NCBI RefSeq assembly: GCF_027533645.1
Contig: NZ_JAQAGY010000002.1
Span: 372,001-436,000 of the forward strand
Reading direction: 5' to 3'
Length of the DNA stretch: 64,000 nt
Source: Paenibacillus caseinilyticus
Lineage (GTDB): Bacteria > Bacillota > Bacilli > Paenibacillales > NBRC-103111
Each line of letters starts with the position of its first letter. The stretch's first letter is position 1. The position numbers and the translations under genes are program-made. Under the pieces are notes generated by a model. The model had not been told where the DNA came from. It did not search any database and was given only the letters and a program-made list of their open reading frames with translations. This document shows, piece after piece, positions 8,396 through 17,179 of this stretch.

Positions 8396-10588
8396 ATGTC
8401 ACAGAAGCATTCGCTGCCGGACCGGCCGGCTGCGCCTGCAGGGCGCGGCGGTCGTCCGGTTTTTGATTTGTCGGGAACGGTGCAAAGGATCCGCCCTGCG
8501 GCGCTGAGGCTGATGCTGGTGTCGGCCGTAGCGGGGACAGCGGTATTCAGCGCGGGGGCGCCGGTCAAGGCGGATGCGATCTGGAACCGCTGGCAGGCCG
8601 CCGACCAGGCGGTAGCACAGGGCCAGCCGGCCAAGGCCGTTCCGCATTGGACCTTCTTAACCGACCATTATGCCGCGCTTGGCGATTGGCAGAATGCGGC
8701 GCTCTTCGCCGGACGCCTCGACGAGTACTTCGACAAGGCAGGCGACTATGAGCAGGCAATCCGGTACTACGAGCTGGAGAACCAGTATTGGCTGAAGGCC
8801 GGCAAGGATTGGGGAGCCGTAGATCTGCAGCGCGCCGAACAGATCCGCACGACGGTGGAAGCTTATATCCGGATCTCGGATCCGGAGGCGCTGAAGCGGC
8901 AGGCGGCCCCGGCAAGCGGCAAGCTGGAGAAATTCGAACCGGCTTACGGCTCATATATCGGAATGTATACCGAGCGAGATCCGCAAATGCTCAATTATTT
9001 TGACCGATCCGAGCAGTTTTATAACAAGAAGCATGCGCTGTATCTGGCTTATGCCCCGGTGACCGCCGCGTTCCCGGAGCAGTATGCGGAGAGGGCAAAG
9101 CAGGCCGGCGCTGCGCTGCAGATCGGCTGGGAACCGGGCGGCGGACTCGATACCGTGACGGAGAGCGTCGTCCGCTCGTGGGCGAAGGGCGCCAAGGAAG
9201 CGGGAATTCCGATCTTCCTGCGGTATGCCAGCGAGATGAACGGACCCTGGGTCGCCTGGCATGGGGATCCGAAGAAGTACATTGAGAAGTTCCGTATGGT
9301 CCACGACATCATGGCGCAGGAAGCGCCGAACGTGGCGATGGTCTGGAGCCCCGGCGAAGTGCCGATGTATTCCATGGATACCTATTATCCCGGCGATGCC
9401 TACGTGGATTGGGTTGGTGTCAGCACTTATAACGAACCCTATGAGAACGGCGATCCGAAGCAGGGCAACATGCAGGCGACCTCCCCGATTGAGCGGCTGG
9501 ATTATTTGTACAAGACGTATGCGGCCCGGAAGCCGCTAATGATCAGCGAGACGGCCGTGTCCCACTATGCGAACATTCCGCAGGAGTCGTTCACGGATTA
9601 CGGTCTGCTGAATCTGCAGCGGGTGTACGACATTCTCCCGGCCAAATACCCGCGGCTGAAGTCGATCACTTACTTTAACGTGAATCTGGAGCTGACCGAA
9701 TCCAAAAACAATTACCTGCTGCGGGACAACGACGCGATGATGAAGCTCTACACCCGCTTGATCGCTCCCCAGCGCTTCTTGAGCAAGGTAGAGAATGCGG
9801 CGGTCCCTGCGGACCGGACGGGCTACGTGCCGCTTTCCGCTGACGTTCCGTTCACCCAGGGGACCCGGATCGTGCCGTTCGTCAAAATTCCGGAAGTGTA
9901 TATCGGTAAAGTGGAATATGCTCTAAACGGACAGCTCCTGGATACCCAGACGGCTCCACCTTTTGCCATCGAATTGGCGGCTGGAAGCGTACCGGAAGGA
10001 TCGGTCCTGAAGATCGCGGTCTATAACCGGGACGGGGTGAAACGGGCGGAGAAATCGTTCGGCATTACTTCCGGCGTAGCCGTCAAGGTGGACGGGAAGG
10101 AGCTCGCGTTCGAACAGCCCCCGGTCATTCGGGACGGCAGTACGCTGACGCCGCTTCGGGCGATCTTCGAGTCCATGGGCGCCGAAGTGAGCTGGGACGC
10201 GGCCACGAAGACGGCGACTGCCGTGAAGGGCGGCACGAAGGTATCCATTGCCATCGGCAGCAGCACAGCCCGGCGGAACAGCGAGATGTTCTCTCTGGAA
10301 GTTCCGGCACAGCTGGTCGGCGGGTATACGATGGTGCCGGCACGCTTTGTCTCGGAAGCCTTCGGAGCGGAAGTGAAATGGGATGGCGGCACGAGAACGG
10401 TCGATATCCGGACTTCCGCGGGCGCGCTGTCTGCGAAGACGGAAGCCGCTGAGCAGCAGGTGCTCGCTTATGAGGAATATGCTCCGGCAGATCAGCCTGC
10501 GGCCTCAGAGTCGAAGCCGTCGGGATGGTACGTTTGGCTGAAGCGCCAAGCCTCCCGCCTGGCTGATCTTATCGGCGGCTGGATATAG
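8396..10588 (+). CDS. secreted GH26-like glycosidase with copper-amine-oxidase-N domain
   Basis: Predicted exported protein of 730 residues. A hydrophobic segment (about 36-56) ends near a signal peptidase-like site (VKADA). A helical, TPR-like stretch follows (about 65-165), then a beta/alpha-barrel region resembling glycoside hydrolase family 26 (about 185-470): the RYASEMNGPW motif gives a candidate acid/base E280 and MISETAV a candidate nucleophile E385. The C-terminus carries a copper amine oxidase N-terminal-like domain (about 575-680; TPLRAIFESMG and VPARFVSEAFG), common in Paenibacillus exported proteins. I chose ATG 8396, which has GGAGGGG before it, over an upstream TTG that overlaps the -10-like TATACT (8354-8359). 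Substrate unknown; mannan or another beta-glycan is a guess. Confidence 0.75.
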   Translation: MSQKHSLPDRPAAPAGRGGRPVFDLSGTVQRIRPAALRLMLVSAVAGTAVFSAGAPVKADAIWNRWQAADQAVAQGQPAKAVPHWTFLTDHYAALGDWQNAALFAGRLDEYFDKAGDYEQAIRYYELENQYWLKAGKDWGAVDLQRAEQIRTTVEAYIRISDPEALKRQAAPASGKLEKFEPAYGSYIGMYTERDPQMLNYFDRSEQFYNKKHALYLAYAPVTAAFPEQYAERAKQAGAALQIGWEPGGGLDTVTESVVRSWAKGAKEAGIPIFLRYASEMNGPWVAWHGDPKKYIEKFRMVHDIMAQEAPNVAMVWSPGEVPMYSMDTYYPGDAYVDWVGVSTYNEPYENGDPKQGNMQATSPIERLDYLYKTYAARKPLMISETAVSHYANIPQESFTDYGLLNLQRVYDILPAKYPRLKSITYFNVNLELTESKNNYLLRDNDAMMKLYTRLIAPQRFLSKVENAAVPADRTGYVPLSADVPFTQGTRIVPFVKIPEVYIGKVEYALNGQLLDTQTAPPFAIELAAGSVPEGSVLKIAVYNRDGVKRAEKSFGITSGVAVKVDGKELAFEQPPVIRDGSTLTPLRAIFESMGAEVSWDAATKTATAVKGGTKVSIAIGSSTARRNSEMFSLEVPAQLVGGYTMVPARFVSEAFGAEVKWDGGTRTVDIRTSAGALSAKTEAAEQQVLAYEEYAPADQPAASESKPSGWYVWLKRQASRLADLIGGWI

Positions 10589-10650
10589 CGGCAGACCGCT
10601 TCACGCGCAGCGAGCCGGAAGCAAGCTTGACGGCAGAGGCGGCTGCATAA

Positions 10651-10705
10651 CCCAAAAAACTCCACGTATGTTCCGCTTGGGCGGGACAATCGTGGAGTTT
10701 TTGGG
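10651..10705. terminator. bidirectional terminator
   Basis: CCCAAAAAACTCCACG (10651-10666) pairs with CGTGGAGTTTTTGGG (10691-10705), and the loop can pair further (GTTCCGC/GCGGGAC). The A and T runs make it work in both directions. It sits between the convergent GH26-like gene and the TetR/FAD gene. Confidence 0.85.
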
Positions 10706-10710
10706 TTATA

Positions 10711-10741
10711 GAGAATGCGCTGCAAGTTTCTGCGCATTCTC
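10711..10741. repeat. second hairpin beside the terminator
   Basis: GAGAATGCGC (10711-10720) and GCGCATTCTC (10732-10741) form a perfect 10-bp stem with an 11-nt loop. It lies 5 bases from the terminator, at the 3' end of the minus-strand gene. It has no T tract and may protect mRNA ends or assist termination. Confidence 0.6.
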
Positions 10742-10757
10742 GTCTCAAGCCAAGGGC

Positions 10758-12683
10758 TTACCTGTGTTCCGCGGTGGCCGGAAGCTCGCCCAAGATCGCT
10801 TTGGCCGCATTCCGCGCACTGGAGAAGGCGCGTTCGGCCAGCTCGCCTTTGCCTTCGCAGCCGTCTCCGCAGAAGTAGAACGGCACATTCTCCACTCGGC
10901 CCGGAAGCAGCCGGTTGTCGGCAATGTTCTTGACAGAGGCTACCATGGCTTTCTTGGAGACGCGTTTGACTTCTGTCGCCTCGCGCCAGCCGGGATAATA
11001 CTGGTCGAACAGCGCCTCCATCTGCTTGGTCTTATCGTCCAGGTAAGCTTTGCGCTCGGCATCGCCTTCGAACTTGTCGCTGAGATATGCGATTCCCTGC
11101 AGCAGCTGGCCGCCCGGCGGCACCAACGTATGGTCCGTAGCTGATACGTCGCTGATGAAGAGCTTGTTGTCCATGTCGCTGATATAGCTGAACGGGCGGG
11201 CAACGACATGCTTTAGGCCGATGTCATAGACCATGACTTCCGTCGCCGTGTTGTCCTCGTAGGGAGCGAGGAACGGTTCCCACGGGGTTCCGTTGAGCAG
11301 CTTGACGACCTGCTGCACGGGCATCGCGAAGATCACTCGGTCGAATGCCTCTTCGCGGTTCTTGGTCGACAGGTGGAATTTACGGTCCGCATAGCGGATT
11401 CCGTCTACGCCTTCCTGCAGGGCAAGATTCCAGCGTCCACCGAGGGAGATCTTCTGCTTGAGCTGGTTCGTAATGACCGCCCAGCTGCCGAGAATATAAT
11501 TCACGGGTCTCATCGACAGGAAGAGATTGTGGTAATATTCGCTGATTACGGCGCCGCGCACCTTGCGTGCCTCCTCCGGCGCAATGAAGAAGTTGGAGCA
11601 CACGAGATGCTCCCACAGTTCCTTGACGTCCTCGTCGGCGTCGGACTGGGCGAGATAATCACCAAGCGTATCGTAATTGCGCAGCGTATGGATGTTGGCG
11701 ATAATGGCCGTGATCTCGCCGACAAAACGAACCTTCTGCATCGGATTCAGCAGGTCGGTCCGCATCAGATTAACGAAGTCCAGCGGGGCCGGAGTAAGAT
11801 CCCCGTGCTTAGCGTACATAACCTTCCGTTTGTCGACCTGCTTGGAGCTGAACGACATGCCGAGCTCGCGCTCCATCTCGCTGATGGAATGGCGGTCGAT
11901 GCCGTAGATGGCGTGGGCGCCGTAGTTCAGGGTGAAGCCTGCTTTTTCGTATGTGAAGGCCCTTCCTCCGAGCTGCGGGCTGCGCTCAAACAGGACGCCT
12001 TCCACCCCGGGATGCTCAGACAAGTATGCGGCGGCCGTCAAACCCGCCAGCCCTCCACCGATTATAGCCACTTTCATAAGTTGTTCTCCCTTTCGTTCTG
12101 GTTCTGTCCACAAGGGGGCGCCCCCGGTTCGGCTGCGGATGCCGTGCCAAGTCCATGCCAGCCCTTCCTGCATCCGGCTCTGCAGCGGCGGTCCGTCTTC
12201 GGCGGCACACCATTCGATCAAGATACCGAAATAGACGGTAACGAGCATATGCGCTCTTCCTTGGTCCGGAAGCCAGCGCTGAAGGCTTCCGTGCAGGTGG
12301 CGCCTCCATTCCTCCATGGCGGTCTTCAGCCCGTCATTCTGCAGGGACAAGGCCAGCCAGCTGCGAATCAGCCGGGGCGAGGCGCTTGCCGCCTCCGCGA
12401 GATCGAGCATCAGGCGGTTGACATGGCTTTCGAGCGATTGCACTTCGGATGGTTTGCGGGCAGACCAGGCTTCGATGATCTCGGTTTGCTTCCGCGGAAT
12501 TTCTCTTAATATTTCATCTTTGCCTTTAAAATAGTGATAAAATGTGCCCTTCGAGGTGCGGGTTGCCGCGATGATATCATCCACGGAAACCTGTTCATAC
12601 CCTTTCTCGATAAAGAGCTCCAGGGCCACTTCCATGAGATAGTCACGCTTCTTCCGCGTCGCCGCACGCATAAAACGGTTCAA
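10758..12683 (-). CDS. TetR-family regulator fused in frame to an FAD-dependent amine oxidoreductase
   Basis: One open frame of 641 residues. Residues 1-202 are a TetR-family regulator: an N-terminal helix-turn-helix (VDDIIAATRTSKGTFYHYF) and a ligand domain. From residue 203 the protein is a complete FAD/NAD(P)-binding oxidoreductase starting MKVAIIGGGLAGLTAA, with the GGRAF motif and the C-terminal FCGDGCEGKGE segment typical of phytoene dehydrogenase/amine oxidase-like enzymes. TTG 12683 follows AAGGAGG by 7 bases. An intact ribosome site (GGGAG) lies just before the internal ATG (12077), so the oxidase may also or only be made alone (439 residues, 10758-12077). The two genes may simply lack a stop codon between them. 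Substrate unknown. Confidence 0.85.
   Translation of the reverse strand: MNRFMRAATRKKRDYLMEVALELFIEKGYEQVSVDDIIAATRTSKGTFYHYFKGKDEILREIPRKQTEIIEAWSARKPSEVQSLESHVNRLMLDLAEAASASPRLIRSWLALSLQNDGLKTAMEEWRRHLHGSLQRWLPDQGRAHMLVTVYFGILIEWCAAEDGPPLQSRMQEGLAWTWHGIRSRTGGAPLWTEPERKGEQLMKVAIIGGGLAGLTAAAYLSEHPGVEGVLFERSPQLGGRAFTYEKAGFTLNYGAHAIYGIDRHSISEMERELGMSFSSKQVDKRKVMYAKHGDLTPAPLDFVNLMRTDLLNPMQKVRFVGEITAIIANIHTLRNYDTLGDYLAQSDADEDVKELWEHLVCSNFFIAPEEARKVRGAVISEYYHNLFLSMRPVNYILGSWAVITNQLKQKISLGGRWNLALQEGVDGIRYADRKFHLSTKNREEAFDRVIFAMPVQQVVKLLNGTPWEPFLAPYEDNTATEVMVYDIGLKHVVARPFSYISDMDNKLFISDVSATDHTLVPPGGQLLQGIAYLSDKFEGDAERKAYLDDKTKQMEALFDQYYPGWREATEVKRVSKKAMVASVKNIADNRLLPGRVENVPFYFCGDGCEGKGELAERAFSSARNAAKAILGELPATAEHR
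12075..12092 (-). promoter_or_regulatory. internal ribosome-binding site and ATG of the oxidoreductase part
   Basis: On the minus strand AAAGGGAGAA is followed 6 bases later by the ATG at 12077-12075, exactly where the oxidoreductase homology begins. It is a normally spaced Shine-Dalgarno site inside the fused reading frame and suggests that the fusion derives from two adjacent genes. Confidence 0.65.
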
Positions 12684-12735
12684 GGCGGATCCTCCTTCGA
12701 AGGCCGGCAGCCGGCCTTTCAGCGGTGCTCCTTGT

Positions 12736-12765
12736 AGTATATTCTATTCTTAGACCGTTAGTCTA
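12736..12765 (-). promoter_or_regulatory. promoter and TetR-type operator
   Basis: TAGAC-CGTTA-GTCTA (12751-12765) is a perfect 5-bp inverted repeat around a 5-bp centre, resembling TetR-family operators (AGACCG..GTCT). A minus-strand -10 TATACT (12741-12736) follows, so the palindrome covers the -35 region. It is probably the autoregulatory site of the TetR gene downstream. Confidence 0.5.
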
Positions 12766-12865
12766 GATTGGGATCGCAGTTTCCTGAATAAGAGGCGAAA
12801 GGAGGGGGGATACATGGGCCCTGCACCCGAATTTTCAATCCGGACTCCGATGTCCTTTGAATGGA

Positions 12866-12893
12866 TTGGATTCTGTTCATTACATTTTATACT
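12866..12893 (+). promoter_or_regulatory. candidate promoter of the HIT gene
   Basis: TTGGAT (12866-12871), a 16-bp spacer and TATACT (12888-12893) form a sigma-A-like promoter about 100 bases before the HIT start, divergent from the TetR promoter. Confidence 0.4.
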
Positions 12894-12991
12894 GCCGGTC
12901 TGTTTTTTGTTTTCCGCATCCATTTTCTTTTTTCGGAATTTCAGGTATAGTTGAGAAGATAAGGCATACTGAAGATGAGGAGGCCCCCGTA

Positions 12992-13333
12992 GTGGATTGC
13001 ATTTTTTGTAAAATCGTCGAAGGCACCATTCCATCCAAGAAGGTGTTCGAGAACGAGCAGGTAGTCGCATTTCATGACATCCAGCCTGCGGCACCCGTAC
13101 ATATCCTCATCATCCCCAAGAAGCATATTTCATCAATGAACGATGTCGGGGAAGGGGATTGGCCTTTGCTTGGGGAAGTGCAGCGCGCGGCCCAGGCGAT
13201 CGCCAGAGAGCAGGGGGTTGCGGAATCGGGGTATCGTCTTGTCAACAACTGCGGGAAAGACGCGGGCCAGCTGGTGTTCCACCTGCATTATCACCTGCTG
13301 GGCGGTCAAAATTTAGGGGGCTTACTGGCCTGA
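12992..13333 (+). CDS. HIT-family nucleotide-binding protein
   Basis: Small histidine-triad protein (113 residues), probably a purine nucleoside phosphoramidase or dinucleotide hydrolase of the HinT type. It starts VDCIFCKIVEGTIPSKK, contains HILIIPKKHI, and ends with the triad HLHYHLLGG, where the alternating histidines form the nucleotide phosphate site. The two N-terminal cysteines are the CxxC half of a zinc site seen in many bacterial HinT proteins. GTG 12992 has GAGGAGG 8 bases upstream; the frame is open further upstream but that stretch lacks homology. It stands directly before rpsU, a common arrangement in Bacillales. Confidence 0.92.
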   Translation: MDCIFCKIVEGTIPSKKVFENEQVVAFHDIQPAAPVHILIIPKKHISSMNDVGEGDWPLLGEVQRAAQAIAREQGVAESGYRLVNNCGKDAGQLVFHLHYHLLGGQNLGGLLA

Positions 13334-13367
13334 TGGGCAGAAACTTCCGTAAGTTTCCGATATTGGG

Positions 13368-13397
13368 TTGACACCTAGATTCTGTTTCCCCTATAAT
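13368..13397 (+). promoter_or_regulatory. rpsU-yqeY promoter
   Basis: Consensus TTGACA (13368-13373) and TATAAT (13392-13397), separated by 18 bases: a strong sigma-A promoter in front of rpsU. Confidence 0.85.
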
Positions 13398-13456
13398 GAA
13401 GTTTGATGAATGTCTTTTGTTGTCTTGGACGGTCTGTTCGGAGGGAGGGAAAACTG

Positions 13457-13630
13457 GTGTCAGAAACTCGAGTTCGCAAGAACGAAACTATAGATGCTGC
13501 ACTTCGCCGCTTTAAGCGTTCCATCGCTAAAGATGGCGTGTTGGCGGAGGTTAAGAAACGCAAGCATTACGAGAAGCCAAGCGTGAAGCGCAAGAAGAAG
13601 TCAGAGGCTGCTCGCAAGAGAAAGTTCTAG
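13457..13630 (+). CDS. rpsU: 30S ribosomal protein S21
   Basis: Basic 57-residue protein with the bS21 signature ([17 protein letters not shown]) and a Lys/Arg-rich tail ([14 protein letters not shown]). It binds the platform of the small subunit near the anti-Shine-Dalgarno end of 16S rRNA and helps initiation. I chose GTG 13457, preceded by GGAGGGA; an in-frame ATG upstream at 13403 would add 18 unrelated residues close behind the promoter. It forms a two-gene operon with yqeY (14-base gap). Confidence 0.97.
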   Translation: MSETRVRKNETIDAALRRFKRSIAKDGVLAEVKKRKHYEKPSVKRKKKSEAARKRKF

Positions 13631-13644
13631 GAGGCTTTTAATCG

Positions 13645-14088
13645 ATGAGCTTAAGCGACAGATTAAATGACGACATGAAGCTTGCGATGAAGAGTCAAGA
13701 CAAGTTTAAACTCTCCGTAATCCGTATGGTTCGGGCAGCTATCAAGAATATCGAGATAGATACGCGCAAAACCTTAGATGACCAAGAAGTGCTTGACGTT
13801 CTGAATCGCGAGATCAAACAGCGCAAAGATTCCCTCCAAGAATTTGAGAAAGCCGGCCGTGAAGATTTGGCCGAAAGCCTGAAAGCAGAAGTCGCCATTC
13901 TCATGGACTACATGCCGCAACAGCTATCTGATGAGGAAGTTAAAGCCATTGTACAGCAGACCATCCAAGAAGTGGGAGCTTCTTCAAAGGCGGATATGGG
14001 TAAGGTCATGGGCGCTTTGATGCCAAAGGTAAAAGGACGGGCTGACGGGAAAGTGGTCAACGGTTTCGTTCAAGCATTATTGTCCTAA
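13645..14088 (+). CDS. yqeY: GatB/YqeY domain protein
   Basis: YqeY-family protein of 147 residues, the usual length. It resembles the C-terminal tRNA-contacting domain of GatB (SLSDRLNDDMKLAMKSQDK, then MDYMPQQLSDEEVKAIV and GKVMGALMPKVKGRADGKVV). The family is thought to bind tRNA or aminoacyl-tRNA complexes, but its role in Bacillales is not established. AGGAGG precedes the ATG. It is co-transcribed with rpsU and ends at a strong terminator. Confidence 0.95.
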   Translation: MSLSDRLNDDMKLAMKSQDKFKLSVIRMVRAAIKNIEIDTRKTLDDQEVLDVLNREIKQRKDSLQEFEKAGREDLAESLKAEVAILMDYMPQQLSDEEVKAIVQQTIQEVGASSKADMGKVMGALMPKVKGRADGKVVNGFVQALLS

Positions 14089-14095
14089 CACAGTG

Positions 14096-14130
14096 AAAAA
14101 CACTCCGGTAGCGGGGTGTTTTTCTTTTTT
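14096..14130 (+). terminator. rpsU-yqeY terminator
   Basis: AAAACACTCCG and CGGGGTGTTTT pair around a GTAG loop, followed by a long T-rich tract. Confidence 0.9.
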
Positions 14131-14141
14131 TCTTGGGGGCG

Positions 14142-14167
14142 TGAATCGATTTCCGCCGGACTGCGTA
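14142..14167 (+). promoter_or_regulatory. sigma-W-type promoter of nfeD-floA
   Basis: TGAATC (14142-14147), exactly 16 bases, then CGTA (14164-14167), against the ECF sigma-W consensus TGAAAC-N16-CGTA. It lies 52 bases before the nfeD start. The orthologous yqeZ-yqfA operon of B. subtilis belongs to the sigma-W regulon, which supports the match. Confidence 0.65.
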
Positions 14168-14218
14168 CTATTCGGTACAGACGGATACGGCCGTATTCGC
14201 GTGCAAAGGAGGATACCC

Positions 14219-15628
14219 ATGGTGAATCGAAAGCAAGGCCGCTCGTTGGGCGCCCAGGGCTTCTGCAGGCTTGCGGTAATGCTGCTGCTGCTCCCGTTCC
14301 TGCTGGGGCTGCCGGTCGGCGCGGCGGAGGCTGACGCTTCTGCGGCTTCCTCTACCCCGCAGGCTTCGCCGGTCGTTGTGATTCCCGTACATCAAAGCGT
14401 GGAATCGGGGTTGCAGGCCTTTTTGGAGCGTGCGTTCCGGGAAGCGGAGGAAATGAATGCGCATACGATCATACTCGACCTCGATACGTTCGGAGGAAGG
14501 GTCGATTCGGCGCAGGCGATCGGCGAGCTCGTGAAAAACAGCCCGGTTCCCACGATTGCGTATGTCAGAGGCAAGGCGTTGTCGGCTGGAAGCTACATTG
14601 CGCTGAATGCGGGTAAGATCGCTATGGAGCCGGGAAGCTCTATGGGAGCTGCTGCCGTAGTGGACGGGGCGGGCAACGAAATCGAGAATATCAAGATCAT
14701 TTCCGCTTGGTCCGGCCTGATGAAGGGGGCGGCGGAACTACGGGGCCGAAGTCCGGCGATTGCGGAGGCCATGGTCGATAAGAATGCCGGCGTCGACCTG
14801 CCGCAGATCGGGCGATCCGTACCCAAAGGGCAGATTCTGACTCTCACTGCCGACGAGGCCGTCAAGGTGGGGTATGCGGAGGCGGTAGCTGCCGACTTGG
14901 ATTCGGTCGCTGCTTTGATGGGGGGGAGCGGTCATCCGCTGGTGAATCTGGAGCCGAGTCTTGCGGAGCGCGTAGCCCGCTTCGTAACCGAACCCTGGAT
15001 CGCGTCGCTCCTGCTCATGGTGGGCATTGCCGGCATCCTGATTGAACTGTTTGTGCCGGGCTTCGGGGTTCCGGGATTGCTCGGTCTGCTCGGCTTCGGT
15101 CTTTATTTCTTCGGACATTATATAGCGGGCTTTGCCGGGTTTGAGGAAATGGCCTTATTCGCCGCGGGGATTCTGCTCTTGGTGGCCGAAATTTTCGTCT
15201 CCTCGTTCGGCATCCTTGGTCTGCTTGGTGCCGCCGCCCTGGTCAGTGGTGTGGTCATGGCCGCCTACAACACGAGGCAGGCCGTATGGAATCTCGGGGC
15301 CGCCTCCATCGTCGCGCTGGTGGTGGCGGGGGTTGTCATCTGGATCTTCCGCCGAAGGGGCGTGTGGAACCGGTTTATTCTGAGCGAGCGCCTGACCACG
15401 GAGCAGGGTTATGTGTCTGCGAACCGCCGTGAAGATCTGCTGGGCGCGACAGGCAGATCCCTAACTTCGCTGAGACCGTCCGGTACGGCACAGTTCGGGG
15501 AGGAACGGGTGGATGTGGTGACGCAGGGCGAGTTCATGCCTGCGGGCAGCCTGTTGATCGTCACACAGGTGGAAGGGGCCCGGGTCGTGGTGAAAGAGCA
15601 CAGAGAAGCACAGAACAACAGGCTTTAA
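14219..15628 (+). CDS. nfeD: NfeD-family membrane serine protease-like protein
   Basis: Long-form NfeD (469 residues). It has a signal peptide (about 18-35), a ClpP-like periplasmic/extracellular domain (about 55-230), four or five membrane helices (about 265-400) and a C-terminal OB-fold domain (about 405-469). [11 protein letters not shown] gives the likely nucleophile S122, and MVDKNAGVD the likely general base K188, as in archaeal stomatin-specific proteases. NfeD proteins pair with flotillin/stomatin partners, and floA follows 23 bases later. ATG 14219 follows AAGGAGG; the upstream open frame crosses a terminator and a promoter and is not coding. Likely induced by envelope stress. Confidence 0.95.
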   Translation: MVNRKQGRSLGAQGFCRLAVMLLLLPFLLGLPVGAAEADASAASSTPQASPVVVIPVHQSVESGLQAFLERAFREAEEMNAHTIILDLDTFGGRVDSAQAIGELVKNSPVPTIAYVRGKALSAGSYIALNAGKIAMEPGSSMGAAAVVDGAGNEIENIKIISAWSGLMKGAAELRGRSPAIAEAMVDKNAGVDLPQIGRSVPKGQILTLTADEAVKVGYAEAVAADLDSVAALMGGSGHPLVNLEPSLAERVARFVTEPWIASLLLMVGIAGILIELFVPGFGVPGLLGLLGFGLYFFGHYIAGFAGFEEMALFAAGILLLVAEIFVSSFGILGLLGAAALVSGVVMAAYNTRQAVWNLGAASIVALVVAGVVIWIFRRRGVWNRFILSERLTTEQGYVSANRREDLLGATGRSLTSLRPSGTAQFGEERVDVVTQGEFMPAGSLLIVTQVEGARVVVKEHREAQNNRL

Positions 15629-15651
15629 CCTTATTTTTAGGAGGAAACTAT

Positions 15652-16644
15652 ATGGACGGATCTCTCATTACACTTCTGCTTCTGGCTGCGCTGGCGGTCA
15701 TCGTGCTGTCGGTGTTCTTTACTTTCGTACCAGTGATGCTGTGGATCTCGGCGCAGGCGTCAGGCGTTCGAGTCGGCATGATTACCCTTGTGGCGATGCG
15801 GCTGCGCCGCGTTCTTCCGAGCCGGATCGTTAATCCGATGATCAAGGCGACGAAGGCGGGCCTGGGGCTTACGATCAACCAGCTCGAGAGCCACTTTCTG
15901 GCGGGCGGGAACGTGGATCGTGTCGTGAACGCGCTGATTGCGGCCCATCGGGCGAATATCCACCTGGAATTCGAGCGGGCTGCCGCCATTGACCTGGCAG
16001 GCCGGGACGTGCTGCAGGCTGTACAGATGAGCGTCAACCCCAAAGTGATCGAGACGCCTACCGTATCGGCCGTGGCCAAAGACGGGATCGAGGTCAAAGT
16101 CATCGCACGGGTTACGGTCCGTGCGAATATCGAACGACTGGTCGGCGGTGCGGGGGAAGAGACGATTATCGCCCGGGTTGGCGAAGGGATTGTGACGACG
16201 GTCGGGTCGGCCGCTTCGCATAAAGAGGTGCTCGAGAACCCGGACCTCATCTCGCGGACAGTTCTTGGTAAAGGGCTCGACGCCGGGACGGCTTTTGAAA
16301 TCCTGTCGATCGATATTGCGGATGTGGACGTAGGTAAGAACATCGGCGCCCACCTGCAGACCGAGCAGGCCGAAGCCGACAAGCGGATCGCACAGGCCAA
16401 GGCGGAAGAACGCCGCGCCATGGCGGTTGCGCAGGAACAGGAGATGAAGGCCCGTGTCGTCGAGATGAAGGCGAAGGTCGTCGAGGCGGAGTCCGAAGTG
16501 CCTCTGGCGATGGCTGAAGCGCTGCGCGAAGGCAAGATGGGCGTCATGGATTACATGAATCTTAAAAATATCGATGCGGATACCCAAATGCGTTCGAGCC
16601 TCGGCCGCATGAACGAGCCGGGCAAAGACGGCGAGGATGCCTGA
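15652..16644 (+). CDS. floA: flotillin-like protein FloA
   Basis: SPFH-domain scaffold protein of bacterial lipid microdomains (B. subtilis YqfA), 330 residues. An N-terminal hairpin or membrane segment (about 4-30) is followed by the SPFH domain with [19 protein letters not shown] and [22 protein letters not shown] flotillin coiled coil rich in Ala/Glu/Lys follows ([21 protein letters not shown], about 240-285). AGGAGG stands before the ATG. Partner of nfeD in the same operon; together they are linked to membrane fluidity, secretion and signalling at the membrane. Confidence 0.97.
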   Translation: MDGSLITLLLLAALAVIVLSVFFTFVPVMLWISAQASGVRVGMITLVAMRLRRVLPSRIVNPMIKATKAGLGLTINQLESHFLAGGNVDRVVNALIAAHRANIHLEFERAAAIDLAGRDVLQAVQMSVNPKVIETPTVSAVAKDGIEVKVIARVTVRANIERLVGGAGEETIIARVGEGIVTTVGSAASHKEVLENPDLISRTVLGKGLDAGTAFEILSIDIADVDVGKNIGAHLQTEQAEADKRIAQAKAEERRAMAVAQEQEMKARVVEMKAKVVEAESEVPLAMAEALREGKMGVMDYMNLKNIDADTQMRSSLGRMNEPGKDGEDA

Positions 16645-16679
16645 GTTTTCGCTGGGCTAGGGAAAGGGTGTGATCCCGG

Positions 16680-17162
16680 GTGAGGGTAGTTGAATTTTTG
16701 CTCAGCAACTGGTTTATTGTCGTGATCGGCTATATTGTTGTGACCGCCTTCCTGCGCAAAGCGCGCGGAGGCGGAGAGGGCGGCTCGGCTGCGCCTAAGC
16801 GGTCCATGCCGCCGTTCGGAGGCGGAGGCGAGGGTGGCTGGCCTGCGAGGCCTTCTGCTCCGCCGGAGGCGCAGCAGGGCAGCTCTGGCCCGTCAGGCCG
16901 TCCGGCGGCAGCAGCCCGCCCGGTCCGGCAGGCGATGCCGGACCACCGGCCAGAGCCTGCGCCAAGCGAAGCCCGGACGCTCCGTCGGCAGGAGCCGCCA
17001 GCCACGGCCGTGGAGGCCCCCAGGGCGCCTGCGCGCCCTTCGGGAGCCGCTGCGGACGCGGGCGGCGGGCTCTTACGGCTGAAGCCGCAGGACGCCGCCC
17101 GCGGGCTGTTGTGGGCCGAGATTCTCGGTCCGCCGCGGGCGAAGCGCCCCTACCGGCGCTAG
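16680..17162 (+). CDS. small single-pass membrane protein with Pro/Ala-rich tail
   Basis: Unrecognised protein of 160 residues with a GTG start at 16680 preceded by GGAAAGGG. Residues 6-25 (FLLSNWFIVVIGYIVVTAFL) form one membrane helix; the rest is Gly, Pro, Ala and Arg rich, without a fold I recognise, and is probably cytoplasmic. It lies 35 bases after floA and before a terminator, so it is probably the last gene of the nfeD-floA operon and occupies the place of yqfB in B. subtilis, though I see no similarity to it. A role in microdomains is only inference from position. Confidence 0.75.
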   Translation: MRVVEFLLSNWFIVVIGYIVVTAFLRKARGGGEGGSAAPKRSMPPFGGGGEGGWPARPSAPPEAQQGSSGPSGRPAAAARPVRQAMPDHRPEPAPSEARTLRRQEPPATAVEAPRAPARPSGAAADAGGGLLRLKPQDAARGLLWAEILGPPRAKRPYRR

Positions 17163-17179
17163 CCGATTTTTGCAGCATA

